From the NCBI GenBank assembly GCA_949295115.1, contig CASFJU010000006.1, positions 1-55,533 of the forward strand: DNA of 55,533 bases, in the 5' to 3' direction. Position 1 is the first letter of the stretch, and every line of letters starts with the position of its first letter. Positions 25,090-34,900 of this stretch are shown in pieces. This DNA is from an uncultured Phascolarctobacterium sp. GTDB taxonomy: Bacteria > Bacillota > Negativicutes > Acidaminococcales > Acidaminococcaceae. The position numbers were made by a program, and so were the translations under genes. Below the pieces are notes generated by a model that made no database searches, was not told where the DNA came from, and was given only the letters and a program-made list of their open reading frames with translations.

Positions 25090-26283
25090 TTAGCAGGTCC
25101 TGCCCGGGTAAGCCTTTAATGCTTCGCCTAAAATGTAGATTGCGCGTTTGAGGTCGTCACAGTTGAGAACATAGGCAAGGCGGGCTTCGTTAACGCCAAG
25201 GCCGGGGGTGCTGTAAAAGCCGTTGCCGGGGGCAAACATTACGGTTTCGCCGTCAACGTCAAAGTTTTCAAGCAACCAGATGGCAAATTTTTCGGCGTCG
25301 TCTACCGGGAACTTAACCATTACATAAAACGCGCCTTTCGGGTCGCTGGCTTCTACGCCCGGCAGGGATTTTAAACCTGCGGCGATGGTGTCGCGGCGTT
25401 TCTGGTATTCCTTGTTTACGGCTTCCAGATAGCTTACCGGCGTAGTGTACAGCGCGGCAGCGCCGACCTGTTCCAGAATCGGGCCGCACAGCCTGCCCTG
25501 GCAGCATTTGTTAATCTGCTGGCAGAAGTCCTTGTTTTTGCTGATGATGCAGCCGATACGCGCACCGCAGGCGCTGTAACGCTTGGAAACGGAGTCGATA
25601 ATAATCAGGTTCTCGTCCAGTTCCGGCATGGTGCCGAAGCTCTTATATTCGCCGTCGTACACAAATTCGCGGTAAACTTCGTCGGCAATTACAGCCAAAT
25701 CGTGCTTAACTGCCAGCTTGGCAATGGTTTCCATTTCTTCCGGGGTGTAAACAACGCCGGTCGGGTTGCCCGGATTGGTTAAAAGAATGGCTTTGGTTTT
25801 CGGCGTGATGTGCGCTTCGATTTCATCTGCCGCGGGCAGGTGATAGCCATTTTTAACGCTGGTGGTTACGGCGTTGATTTTTGCGCCGAACTCGGTAGCG
25901 AAGGTGGTGTAGTTGGCGTAGAACGGCTCAAACACCATGATTTCGTCGTCCGGGTCGCACAGCGCCATAACGGTAAAGGTCAGCGCCTCGCTGCCGCCGT
26001 TGGTAATGTAAATATCGCCTGCTTCGTAGTTCATGCCTTTTTCGGCGTAGTATTTTTGTATAGCTTCAATCAAAAACGGTTCGCCCTTGCTGTTGCCGTA
26101 GGCGATAACCTTGTCGTGGTAGTTTTTAATGGCGTCCATAAATTGGGACGGCGTTTCGATATCCGGCTGGCCGATGTTGAGGTGGTAAACCTTTTTGCCT
26201 GCTTTTTTTGCTGCGTCGGCATAGGGCGCCAGCTTGCGGATAGGGGAAAGTTTTAATTCCTGTACTCTTTCGGAAATTCTCAT
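25090..26283 (-). CDS. Pyridoxal-phosphate aminotransferase, class I/II
   Basis: 397 residues from the ATG at 26283, which has GAGGAG at normal spacing; an ATG two codons earlier is too close to it. Fold-type I signs are YHLNIGQPDIETP, NGGSEALTFTVMAL, LLTNPGNPTGVVYTPEEM and the PLP lysine in IDSVSKRYSACGARIG. It is similar to aspartate/aromatic-type enzymes; the exact amino acid cannot be set. Acts in the cytosol. It reads the same way as the ABC importer upstream but has its own promoter and a terminator between. Confidence 0.92.
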   Translation of the reverse strand: MRISERVQELKLSPIRKLAPYADAAKKAGKKVYHLNIGQPDIETPSQFMDAIKNYHDKVIAYGNSKGEPFLIEAIQKYYAEKGMNYEAGDIYITNGGSEALTFTVMALCDPDDEIMVFEPFYANYTTFATEFGAKINAVTTSVKNGYHLPAADEIEAHITPKTKAILLTNPGNPTGVVYTPEEMETIAKLAVKHDLAVIADEVYREFVYDGEYKSFGTMPELDENLIIIDSVSKRYSACGARIGCIISKNKDFCQQINKCCQGRLCGPILEQVGAAALYTTPVSYLEAVNKEYQKRRDTIAAGLKSLPGVEASDPKGAFYVMVKFPVDDAEKFAIWLLENFDVDGETVMFAPGNGFYSTPGLGVNEARLAYVLNCDDLKRAIYILGEALKAYPGRTC

Positions 26284-26336
26284 GGTCATAGCTCCTCACT
26301 TAAAAAATTTACAAAACAAAAAAATTGTATGCCGAT

Positions 26337-26345
26337 ATTATACCA
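26337..26345 (-). promoter_or_regulatory. Extended -10 promoter of the aminotransferase gene
   Basis: On the minus strand TGGTATAAT, with no clear -35 box. The start site would be near 26330, some 45 bases before the ATG. Confidence 0.55.
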
Positions 26346-26346
26346 T

Positions 26347-26375
26347 AAAAAAGGCGGCAAGTTCAGCCCTGCCGC
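26347..26375 (-). terminator. Terminator of the ABC importer operon
   Basis: On the minus strand GCGGCA/TGCCGC (6 bp plus partial inner pairing) is followed by CCTTTTTT. It ends just before the aminotransferase promoter. Confidence 0.75.
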
Positions 26376-26395
26376 ATAAAAATACATGTATACAA

Positions 26396-27184
26396 TTATT
26401 TGTTCCAGGGGATGGCGCGGTTCTCAGCCCACTGCAAAAGCAGGTTAAACACCAGCCCCAGCAGCGACAGCACGATGACGCCTGCCATTAAGCGGTCGGT
26501 AATCATCAAATCGCCGTAGTGCAAAATCAGCGCGCCGATGCCTTCCTGCGCGGCAATCATTTCGGCGGCGACAAGGAGCAGAAGCGATGTGCCTGCCGCT
26601 AAACGCAGACCGGCAAAAATCATCGGCAGCGCGGCGGGCAGCACAACTTTTTTTAAGGTCATCCAGCGGGTGGCGTTAAAGCTGACGGCAACTTTTATCA
26701 GCAGCGGGTCAACATTTTTAACGCCGCTGTAAGTATTCATCGCCACGGGGAAGAAAACGCCCAGCGCGATGATGGTTACTTTGCTTAATTCGCCGATGCC
26801 GAGCCACAGGATAAACAGCGGCAAGAGCGCGATTTTAGGAATTGGGTACAGCGCGTTGACGATGGGTGAGCCGATGCGGTCAATCAGCGCCGATGTGCCG
26901 GTAAAAAGCCCTACGGCAAGCCCGATGACGCTGCCCAGCACAAAGCCCAGCGCAATACGGTACATGCTGGCGGCAAGGCTGGTGCTTATTTCGCCGCCGG
27001 TAAGCATCAGCCACAGGGCGCTTAAAATATCTGTCGGTGAGGGCAGGAACAGCGACGAAACCACGCCGCTGCGGCAGATAAGCTCCCAGATAACGAGCAG
27101 CACGATGACGGACGCCACGGAAACCCAGGCGGGGTAGGTTTTCTGCCAGCTGTGCATTTTATCGGTAATTTTAAATTCATTCAT
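26396..27184 (-). CDS. ABC transporter permease, nitrate/sulfonate/taurine type
   Basis: 262 residues with six membrane helices. The EAA loop motif that docks the ATPase is visible as [20 protein letters not shown] (near residue 170), and [20 protein letters not shown] is typical of SsuC/TauC-like permeases. It overlaps the ATPase gene by 8 bases. The solute could be a sulfonate, nitrate, pyrimidine-like or other small anion; the sequence does not decide. Confidence 0.92.
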   Translation of the reverse strand: MNEFKITDKMHSWQKTYPAWVSVASVIVLLVIWELICRSGVVSSLFLPSPTDILSALWLMLTGGEISTSLAASMYRIALGFVLGSVIGLAVGLFTGTSALIDRIGSPIVNALYPIPKIALLPLFILWLGIGELSKVTIIALGVFFPVAMNTYSGVKNVDPLLIKVAVSFNATRWMTLKKVVLPAALPMIFAGLRLAAGTSLLLLVAAEMIAAQEGIGALILHYGDLMITDRLMAGVIVLSLLGLVFNLLLQWAENRAIPWNK

Positions 27185-27965
27185 GTCCGTCCACCTCCAT
27201 CAGCGCCGCGCGCGCGTCCTTGCTGATATGTTCCCAAATGATGCGGATGTATTCGGCAATCTGCTCGGCGTGTTTCGTCTGCTCGCGTTCGGCACGCGGT
27301 ATGGCAATGGTTAAAATTTGGTTTATTTTGCCCGGGCGGCGCGAAAGCAGCACCACGCGGTCGGCCAGCATAACGGCTTCCTGAATGTTATGCGTAACGT
27401 ACAGCGTGCTTAGCCGCGTTTTATCCCACAGCGTTACCAGTTCCTCCTGCATAATGGTGCGCGTCTGCGCGTCCAGCGCGGAAAACGGCTCGTCCATCAA
27501 AAGCAGGTCGGGGTTGATGACAAGGGCGCGGGCAATGCCCACACGCTGGCGCATGCCGCCGCTTAAATGGTGCGGCAGTGCCTTTTCAAAACCCGTCAGC
27601 CCCACAAGGCTGATGTAATGGGCAATGCGTTCTTCCTGCTCGGCCTTGGGCACACCCATTGCTTCCAGCCCAAAGGCGATGTTGTCATGCACGCTGCGCC
27701 ACGGGAACAGCCCTGTTTCCTGAAACACAATGCCGGTGCGCGGCACATGCCCGTCGGGCAGATGTGTAAAGTAAGCGCTGCCGCCTGTCGGCGCAAGCAG
27801 CCCCGCCACAATGTTCAGCAGGGTGGATTTGCCGCAGCCGGAAGGGCCGACAAGCGCGACGAATTCTTCTTCGTTGACGGTGAGGTTTATATCCTGCAAA
27901 ACAGGCAGCGTTTGCCCATTGCGGTTTACAAAACTTTTGCTCACGTTGTCGATGACAAGTTTCAT
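27177..27965 (-). CDS. ABC transporter ATP-binding protein, nitrate/sulfonate/taurine type
   Basis: 262 residues from the ATG at 27965 behind GGAGG. Walker [10 protein letters not shown] (near 40-48), Q-loop [12 protein letters not shown], signature [15 protein letters not shown], Walker [13 protein letters not shown] and H-loop YVTHNIQEA are all intact. It powers import with the permease encoded downstream and the lipoprotein upstream. Confidence 0.94.
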   Translation of the reverse strand: MKLVIDNVSKSFVNRNGQTLPVLQDINLTVNEEEFVALVGPSGCGKSTLLNIVAGLLAPTGGSAYFTHLPDGHVPRTGIVFQETGLFPWRSVHDNIAFGLEAMGVPKAEQEERIAHYISLVGLTGFEKALPHHLSGGMRQRVGIARALVINPDLLLMDEPFSALDAQTRTIMQEELVTLWDKTRLSTLYVTHNIQEAVMLADRVVLLSRRPGKINQILTIAIPRAEREQTKHAEQIAEYIRIIWEHISKDARAALMEVDGHE

Positions 27966-27980
27966 ACTTTCCTCCAAAAT

Positions 27981-28006
27981 AAAAAGGGCGGATACGCTCC
28001 GCCCTT
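27981..28006 (-). terminator. Hairpin between the binding-protein and ATPase genes
   Basis: AAGGGCGGA/TCCGCCCTT (9 bp, 5-base loop) with TTTTT on the minus strand, 6 bases after the lipoprotein stop and just before the ATPase ribosome binding site. It probably limits transcription of the two downstream genes so that the binding protein is made in excess. Confidence 0.75.
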
Positions 28007-28011
28007 AACTT

Positions 28012-29025
28012 TTACTTTGCCAGTGCCTTTTCCAGCAGGGCAGTGTTGGCAACTTTGGCAGGGTCAAGCTCGCCCTGCATCATGCCGTGGCTGCTGTACC
28101 AGTCAATCTGTGTTTTAATGTCGTCGGCCATCAGCTTGCCGTTACGGTCAATGTACGGCAGGCCCAGTTTAATATCTTCAGCCGGTGCTTTAACGTATTT
28201 GGCAATAATGCCGACAACTTCGTCCAGCTTCTGCGGGTCTTTCTTTTCGATAGCGGCGTCATAATAATAGTTGCAGGCTTTGGTGTACGCTTTTAAAAAG
28301 CGGATGTTGGCGTTTTCATTTTTCATAAATTCAGGCGAGAAGAACAGCGCGGAAGTCTGATAAGGGATAACGTCGCCAACCTGCACGATGAGTTTTGCGG
28401 TACCGGCGCTGTACATTTTGGTGATGTTGGGCTCGTTTAAAATAGCGCCGTCAATCTGTTTGCCTTCCAGCGCTGCCATTACGGCGCTGACTTTGCCCAG
28501 CGGCACCAGTTCCACATCGTCAAGGCTCATGCCTTTGGTTTCCAGCATACGCCCCAGCATATAATGGAAGGTAGAACCCTTCTGCGTAATGCCGATGCGT
28601 TTGCCTTTAATGCTTTCAAGGCTGGTAAAGCCGTTTGCATAAGCATCTGCGGAAGCAACCAGCGCGGAGGAAGGAAAGCCCTTTTCTTCGCGTCCCTTAT
28701 CGGCGACTATTGCCAGCTGCTGGCCGCCTGCCGCCATGTTGAACAGGCTGGCGGTAATGCCGGTCGCGCCGACGTCAACCTTGCTTGAAGCCGTGGCAAC
28801 GGCAATCGGGTGGGCGGCGTCAAACCATTCGGGCTGAATTTCTATGTTCTGTTCTGCAAAATAGCCTTTATCCATGGCGATAAACAGCGGCGCGCTGCTG
28901 GTAAGGCGCAGCATGCCAAGCTTAACTGGCGTTTTGGCAGCGGGCGCTTCGTCCTTGCTGCCGCCGCAGCCTGCAATAAGTATTGCCAGGCAAAGGGCTG
29001 AAAGTAACAGCAGTAATTTTTTCAT
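28012..29025 (-). CDS. ABC transporter substrate-binding lipoprotein (SsuA/NMT1-like)
   Basis: 337 residues from the ATG at 29025. A lipoprotein signal peptide ends in LIAGC with Cys20, so it is anchored in the inner membrane facing the periplasm. The body is an NMT1/SsuA-type periplasmic-binding fold: KLGMLRLTSSAPLFIAMDKG, YFAEQNIEIQPEWFD, KGKRIGITQKGSTFHYMLGR and DGAILNEPNI. First gene of a three-gene import operon. An ATG three codons upstream overlaps the AAAGG site. The ligand is unknown. Confidence 0.92.
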   Translation of the reverse strand: MKKLLLLLSALCLAILIAGCGGSKDEAPAAKTPVKLGMLRLTSSAPLFIAMDKGYFAEQNIEIQPEWFDAAHPIAVATASSKVDVGATGITASLFNMAAGGQQLAIVADKGREEKGFPSSALVASADAYANGFTSLESIKGKRIGITQKGSTFHYMLGRMLETKGMSLDDVELVPLGKVSAVMAALEGKQIDGAILNEPNITKMYSAGTAKLIVQVGDVIPYQTSALFFSPEFMKNENANIRFLKAYTKACNYYYDAAIEKKDPQKLDEVVGIIAKYVKAPAEDIKLGLPYIDRNGKLMADDIKTQIDWYSSHGMMQGELDPAKVANTALLEKALAK

Positions 29026-29197
29026 TTTAATCATCCTTTACAGCTTTAGTGGTGCTGATTGTTCAGCAGTAAACATCTTATCAGTTATTGTACAACAAAA
29101 TGCCGCCGCTTGCACTATTTTTGCAAAAAAATTCACCGCGGGGCGCATTTGTGTATATAAATTTACAATATCGGCGCTTTTGTTATTTGCACAGTAT

Positions 29198-29206
29198 TGG
29201 TATAAT
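29198..29206 (+). promoter_or_regulatory. Extended -10 promoter of the secreted-protein gene
   Basis: TGGTATAAT with a weak TTTGTT 16 bases further upstream. The 224-base divergent gap (29026-29249) also holds a small hairpin GCTGA/TCAGC at 29054-29067 in the importer leader; I see no known riboswitch in it. Confidence 0.5.
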
Positions 29207-29249
29207 ATAGGTTGTAACATTGTAAGGCGAAAATAATCGGAGGCTTAAC

Positions 29250-30563
29250 ATGAAGTGCAATAAATTTTTAAGTACGCTGGCGGCGCTTGCGCTGATGGCG
29301 GGCAGCGGCACTGCCCTTGCGGCAGAACCGGTGTGCCTGGCAAGCATTGCAGCGGACACCGACGGCGACGGCACGCAGGAAACCGCCGAGCTGTGGGGCA
29401 CGCAGCTGACAAGCGGCAGCAGCTATTACGGCGATTTGCTTTTAATGGTTAAAAATAAAAACGGCAAGCTGATAACGGCCTTTACCCCATCATTGGAGGG
29501 CGGTTATGCCAACCTTTTGCAGAAAGGGCATTTTACCGGCAAGGGCGAGCAGCTTGTTGTGCGCAGTTTAAGCGGCGCGGCGCAGAACATGCAGGTGCGT
29601 ATTATCGACGCGGCATTGCCTGACGCTGTGCAGGAAATTTACACCGGCAGCGACAACATGGGCGTTGATGTAACTGCGTTCTACCGGCCGGATTTTAAGG
29701 CGCAGCTTGATATCGATGGCGAAATTGAAATGGCGAAGCTGCCGCACGAGCAGGATTATTACATTGACTGCGGTTTGTACGACGCAAACGGCAATCTGTT
29801 AAAACCGTACCGCGCGCCGCAGGCGCAGATGAGCGGCGTAACCGTGGTGAAAGGCGCTGACGGCGCAAGGGACTGGCTGGCGACGCTGCAAAATGTCAGC
29901 GGCGTTAACGGCGAGGACGTGCTTGCCAAAATCGCGGGCTGCTGGGAATACGACCACGGCTGGCAGCTGCTGGACCGCGAATTTTACACGCAGATTGTGC
30001 AGAACGGCGAGTTCCGCCGCAACCTTGTCTTTGGCAACGGCATGTTGTACAGGCAGCAGGCGGTGCTGGACGGCAGCAGCGTTACTTATCCGTTGATGGC
30101 GGTGGAGGGCAAACCTGAACTGCAAAACACCATTAACAATGAATTGCAAAAAGTATGGCAGCCTTACGCGGATGCGCTGGGCACAACAAGCTGCGAGCTG
30201 GATTATACTTCTCCCTTTGCAGGACCGGAGATGATGTCGCTGGTGTTTTTCGGCGTTATGGGCGAAGGCGATGAGGAAATTTTTGAACGCCTGCCGCTGA
30301 ATATCGCAATGGATACCGGCAAGGTGCTGGATATCGGCGACGTGCTGGATACGAAGAACCCCGACCTTTTGCCGGTGCTGGCGCTATTAGGCGCGGAAGA
30401 TAAAGTTGATTTCAGTAAGGAAGTTCCGTCTTCGTGGTATTATAATGGTAAGAACCTTGTGTTTTGCCAGAAGATGAAGGACGGTACGGGCTGGAACGAA
30501 GCGGCGATACCGGCTGCCGAGCTTGAGAAATTTTTGCTTAACAAAGATTTGCTGAAAAAATAA
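29250..30563 (+). CDS. Secreted protein with a DUF3298/RsiV-like C-terminal region
   Basis: 437 residues. A signal peptide ends near ALAA (residue 25). Just after it, AADTDGDGTQETAEL looks like a calcium-binding Dx[DN]xDG loop as in FG-GAP-type repeats. The C-terminal part (YPLMAVEGKPELQNTINNEL ... NIAMDTGKVLDIGDVL) resembles DUF3298 modules of RsiV-like proteins, which can bind lysozyme; that similarity is recalled by pattern and not certain. No membrane anchor. It is a single gene behind its own promoter and is likely periplasmic. Confidence 0.6.
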   Translation: MKCNKFLSTLAALALMAGSGTALAAEPVCLASIAADTDGDGTQETAELWGTQLTSGSSYYGDLLLMVKNKNGKLITAFTPSLEGGYANLLQKGHFTGKGEQLVVRSLSGAAQNMQVRIIDAALPDAVQEIYTGSDNMGVDVTAFYRPDFKAQLDIDGEIEMAKLPHEQDYYIDCGLYDANGNLLKPYRAPQAQMSGVTVVKGADGARDWLATLQNVSGVNGEDVLAKIAGCWEYDHGWQLLDREFYTQIVQNGEFRRNLVFGNGMLYRQQAVLDGSSVTYPLMAVEGKPELQNTINNELQKVWQPYADALGTTSCELDYTSPFAGPEMMSLVFFGVMGEGDEEIFERLPLNIAMDTGKVLDIGDVLDTKNPDLLPVLALLGAEDKVDFSKEVPSSWYYNGKNLVFCQKMKDGTGWNEAAIPAAELEKFLLNKDLLKK

Positions 30564-30609
30564 CAAAAAACAAACAAAAAACTGACTGGATAGTCTAAAG
30601 AAGAAAATC

Positions 30610-30676
30610 GGAGAAAAAACGCGAATCCGTGTGAAAGTTTGCTAAAATTTCACCAAATTGGGATTTGCGTTTCTCC
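30610..30676 (+). promoter_or_regulatory. Long dyad between the secreted-protein gene and the efflux operon
   Basis: GGAGAAAAAACGCGAATCC (30610-30628) pairs with GGATTTGCGTTTCTCC (30661-30676) apart from a 2-base bulge and one mismatch; an inner GTGAAA/TTTCAC stem (30631-30653) extends it. TTTT follows. It may terminate the upstream gene and, as it covers the -35 box of the efflux promoter, also act as an operator. Confidence 0.55.
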
Positions 30677-30693
30677 TTTTGGTGGAATATAAT
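30665..30693 (+). promoter_or_regulatory. Promoter of the RND efflux operon
   Basis: TTGCGT (30665-30670) inside the right dyad arm, 17 bases, perfect TATAAT (30688-30693). Before the start codon, AACTT/AAGTT (30734-30750) forms a small hairpin right next to the GGAGGAGG site. Confidence 0.65.
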
Positions 30694-30767
30694 TATATTA
30701 CTTTGGTTTAAGTATGCCCTTTTTTGGCTTTTTAACTTGAAATTTAAGTTGGAGGAGGAATAGATTT

Positions 30768-31967
30768 ATGTTGAACTTTTTGCGTAAAAGCAGGAGCGGC
30801 AAGGCTGCTGTAGCAGCGCTGGCTGCCGTTGCCGTGCTTTCGCTGGCAGGCTGCGGGCAGGAAAAAGCCGCAGCGCCGCAGGCTACGCTTGTAAGATCGA
30901 TGCAGGTAATAAAACGCGACACTCCGCTGGTTTACGATTACACCGGCTTTGTGCAGGCTCAGCAGGAAATGGAGCTGAAAGCACAGGTAAGCGGACAGAT
31001 TACCGGCAAATATTTTAACGGCGGCGATACCGTACAGGCAGGGCAGGTTTTATACACCATCGACCCGCGTACCTACCGCGCCAACCTTTTGCAGGCTCAG
31101 GCTAATTTAGCCAACGCCCGTGCAGCTCTGGCAACCGCTTCCGTCGATGCGGAACGCTACACCAAACTGTATGAACAGAGCGCCGTTTCCAAACAGACCT
31201 TGGATAACGCTATCATGGCGCGCGACCAGGCACAGGCCAATGTAAACGCGCAGGAAGCTCTGGTGGAAAACGCGCAGATTGATATGAACGAAACCAGTGT
31301 CACCGCTCCGTTTACCGGACGCATCGACACTACGGCTCTGGAAGTCGGTAACTATGTTACCGACGGGCAGACCACGATGGCTACCATCAGCAATACCGAC
31401 CCGGTATTTGTTGAGTTCAGCATCGCAGAGCCCGAATATTTAAAACTGGCCAATGCCGCTGTTGAACGCGGTGAAGCAGCACCGCTGGAGAACCTGAGCA
31501 TTGTTTTGAGCGACGGCAGCACTTACGGCCTTTCCGGCCGCGTTGCCGAGGTTAACCGTGCGCTGACCAACAACACCGGCACCTTAACCATTAAGGCGCT
31601 GTTTGATAACCCGAACCGCGTGCTTCTGCCGGGCATGTTCGCACATGTGCAGGCAACCGCAGGCACCAAAGCAAATGCTTTGTTAATTCCACAGCGTGCC
31701 GTAACCGAAATGATGTATAAGAAATTTGTTTACGTTATCGGCGCCGACAACAAGGTTGAAATGCGCGAAGTTACCCTCGGACCCCGCGTTGGGCGTTTGT
31801 GGATGGTTGAAAGCGGCCTGAACGGCGATGAAAACCTGGTTGTTGAAGGTACTGCCAAGGTTTCCGCAGGCGCGGTTGTAAACCCCGAACCGATGACGGA
31901 AGCAGAGCTTGACACCACCGTTGACAGAACAGAAGGGCAGGATGCAGCTGCCGGTGCAGCAAAATAA
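30768..31967 (+). CDS. RND efflux periplasmic adaptor (membrane fusion protein), lipoprotein
   Basis: 399 residues. The signal ends in SLAGC with Cys29, so it is lipid-anchored in the inner membrane like AcrA/MexA. Domains in order: beta-barrel/lipoyl half (ELKAQVSGQITGKYFNGGDT), alpha-hairpin (about 115-165, ANLANARAALATASVDAERY), second lipoyl half (SVTAPFTGRIDTTALEVGNY), beta-barrel (LPGMFAHVQATAG) and membrane-proximal domain. It links the pump to an outer-membrane channel. It precedes the pump gene by 13 bases. Confidence 0.95.
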   Translation: MLNFLRKSRSGKAAVAALAAVAVLSLAGCGQEKAAAPQATLVRSMQVIKRDTPLVYDYTGFVQAQQEMELKAQVSGQITGKYFNGGDTVQAGQVLYTIDPRTYRANLLQAQANLANARAALATASVDAERYTKLYEQSAVSKQTLDNAIMARDQAQANVNAQEALVENAQIDMNETSVTAPFTGRIDTTALEVGNYVTDGQTTMATISNTDPVFVEFSIAEPEYLKLANAAVERGEAAPLENLSIVLSDGSTYGLSGRVAEVNRALTNNTGTLTIKALFDNPNRVLLPGMFAHVQATAGTKANALLIPQRAVTEMMYKKFVYVIGADNKVEMREVTLGPRVGRLWMVESGLNGDENLVVEGTAKVSAGAVVNPEPMTEAELDTTVDRTEGQDAAAGAAK

Positions 31968-31980
31968 GGAGGTAAGCTGA

Positions 31981-34900
31981 ATGGCACGTTTTTTTATTGA
32001 CCGTCCGGTCTTTGCCATGGTGCTGGCCATACTGATTACGCTGCTGGGCCTTATTGCCGGTTTCAGCCTGCCGATTGCCCAGTATCCTAACATTACCAAA
32101 CCGCGTATTTCCGTATCTACCAACTATACCGGCGCCAGTGCCGAAACGGTTGAAGAATCTGTTGCGCAGGCAATAGAACAAAAAGTAAACGGCGTTGAGA
32201 ACATGCTGGACATGAGCTCCACCAGTACCGCTACCGGTGAATACAGCTTGAACGTTCAGTTCAACCTCGAAAAAGACGCCGATATCGCTGCGGTAGAGGT
32301 ACAGAACCGTGTATCCCAGGCTACCAGCTCCATGCCGCAGGAAGTAACTGCCTATGGTATTACCACCACCAAAGAATCGGCGGAAACGATTATGTATTTC
32401 GCTCTGTATTCCCCTAACAATACCTACGACAGTATGTTTTTAAGAACTTACGCCGACGTTAACTTTATCGACGCCATCAAGCGCGTAAAAGGCGTATCCA
32501 CCGTAGACGAATACGGCCCGGAATATGCAATGCGCATCTGGCTGAACCCGGAAAAACTGGCTCAGCTTGGGCTGACGACGAGCGATATCGAAGCGGCGGT
32601 TGAATCCCAGAACATTCAGGCCCCGGTAGGTACCATCGGTGCCCGCCCGACCGTTGCCGAGCAGGAAAAACAGTATTCCGCCAACGCGCAGGGCCGTTTG
32701 AAAACGCCGGAAGAATTCGGCAACATCATCGTCCGTTCCATTAACGGCGAAAACCTGTACTTAAAAGACATTGCCCGCATTGAAGAAGCGCCGCGCAGCG
32801 ACCTGGTACTCAGCCGCTTAAACGGCGGTGAATCCGTAGTATTCCCGGTATCGCTGACGAGTGATGCGAACGCCATCGAGACCGTAAGCCAGATCCGTGA
32901 AGTACTTGCTGACGCAGAAAAACGCTTCCCGGCGGATATGAAGCTGACGGTTATTCAGGACAACACCCAGTTCATTACCGAATCTCTGGAAAAAGTAGCG
33001 CATACCTTCTTTGAAGCCCTGGTGCTGGTTATCCTCGTAATCTTCATGTTCCTCGGCAGCTGGCGCGCAACGCTGATTCCGCTGCTGGCCGTACCGGTTT
33101 CCCTTGTCGGCACGTTTGCCTCCTTCGTACTTTTGGGCTTTACCATTAACACGCTGACCGCGTTTGCACTTATCCTTGCAATCGGCCTCGTAGTCGACGA
33201 CGCTATCGTCGTTGTAGAAGCGGTAGAACATCATATTCAGGACACCGGGCTTTCTCCTAAGGAAGCAACCTACCGCGCCATGAGCGAAGTATCCGGTCCT
33301 GTTGTGGCTATCGCTTTCGTACTGTCAGCCGTATTTATCCCGACCGCGTTTACCGGCGGTACGGTCGGCGAGCTGTACAAGCAGTTTGCAATTACCATTT
33401 CCGTTTCCATGATGCTTTCGGCAATCGTTGCGCTGTCGCTGACTCCGGCGCTGTGCTCGCTGATTTTGAAACCGAAAAAGGACGAAGCGGAAGTTAAGGG
33501 CGTTATCGGCAAAGCCGTACATGCTTTTAACAAATGGTTTGAAAGAACCTTGGAAAAATATGTCGATAATGTCGGCAAATGCATCCGCCATGCCAAAGTT
33601 GTTATGGCCTGCCTTCTGGTTGGTCTGATTTTGACCGGTTTCCTGTTTAAAATTACTCCGTCCGGCTATGTGCCTAACGAAGATATGGGCATGAGCGCCG
33701 TATCCTTCAGCCTGCCGGAAGGCTCCTCCAGCAACCGCAACATTCAGCTGATGGGTGAATTGAGCGACGCCGTTCTGAAATTCCCGGGTGTTGACTATGT
33801 AATGGAAGTATCCGGCGTAGATATTTTAAGTAGTGCGCAGAAAGCATCCGCAGGCCTTGTAGTTGTAACGATGAAGCCTTATGCTGAACGTGATACCACA
33901 ATTCAGGACATCATCCCGATGATTCAGGCTTTAGGGCCTAAATATCCTGACGCTACGGTAATGGCCTTCCAGCCGGCCGCACTGCCGGGCGCGTCCAGCA
34001 CCGGTTCTTTAAGCATGTACATCATGAACCTTGCCGGTGAGGATGTAACCACCATGAATGAACGTGCGCAGGAATTTTTGGCTAAAGCACGCCAGCGTCC
34101 GGAAATCGGCATGATTTATACCACGTTGAACACTTCGACGCCTATGTATAAATTCAATGTTGACCGTGACAAGGCGCAGAGCCTGAACGTACCAGTATCC
34201 AGCGTATTCTCCGCACTCCAGACTTTCCTCGGCGGCTACGAAATCAACGACTTGAACAACTTCGGCCGTACATGGAAGGTTGTAATGCAGGCGGACGAAA
34301 AATACCGCGCCAGCGTTGACGACATGCGTTACTTCTTTGTACGCAGCAACAACGGCGATATGATTCCGCTGAATACCCTTGTAACCTATGAAAACGAAAA
34401 CAGCTCCGTTGTTATGACGCGCTTTAACGGCGCGCGCGCCATCAAGATTGCAGGCGACCCGGCGGAAGGCTATTCCACCGGCCAGGCAATGGACGCTTTG
34501 GAAGAAGTTGCTGCAGAAACCCTGCCTGTAACCTACAGCTATGAATGGACCGACCAGAGCCGCGACCAGATTGAAGCAGGCAACCGCTCCGCACAGATTT
34601 TCGTAATCTCCCTGATTTTCGTATTCCTGTGCCTGGCAGCTCTGTACGAAAGCTGGACCATCCCTCTGGCGGTACTGCTTTCCGTACCGACGGCGGTATT
34701 GGGCTGCATCCTCGGCCAGTACCTGCGCGGACAGCAGAACGACGTTTACATGCAGATTGGTTTGATTATGCTTATCGGCCTTGCTGCGAAGAACGCGATT
34801 CTGATTGTTGAATATGCGAAGATGAACATGGAAAAAGGCATGGGCGTTATCGACGCTGCTATTGAAGCATCCCGCCTGCGTCTGCGTCCTATCCTGATGA

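Noticed and set aside
29026..29249. TPP or other riboswitch before the NMT1/SsuA-like importer
   Set aside because: No THI-box or other known aptamer core was found; only a 5-bp hairpin is present.
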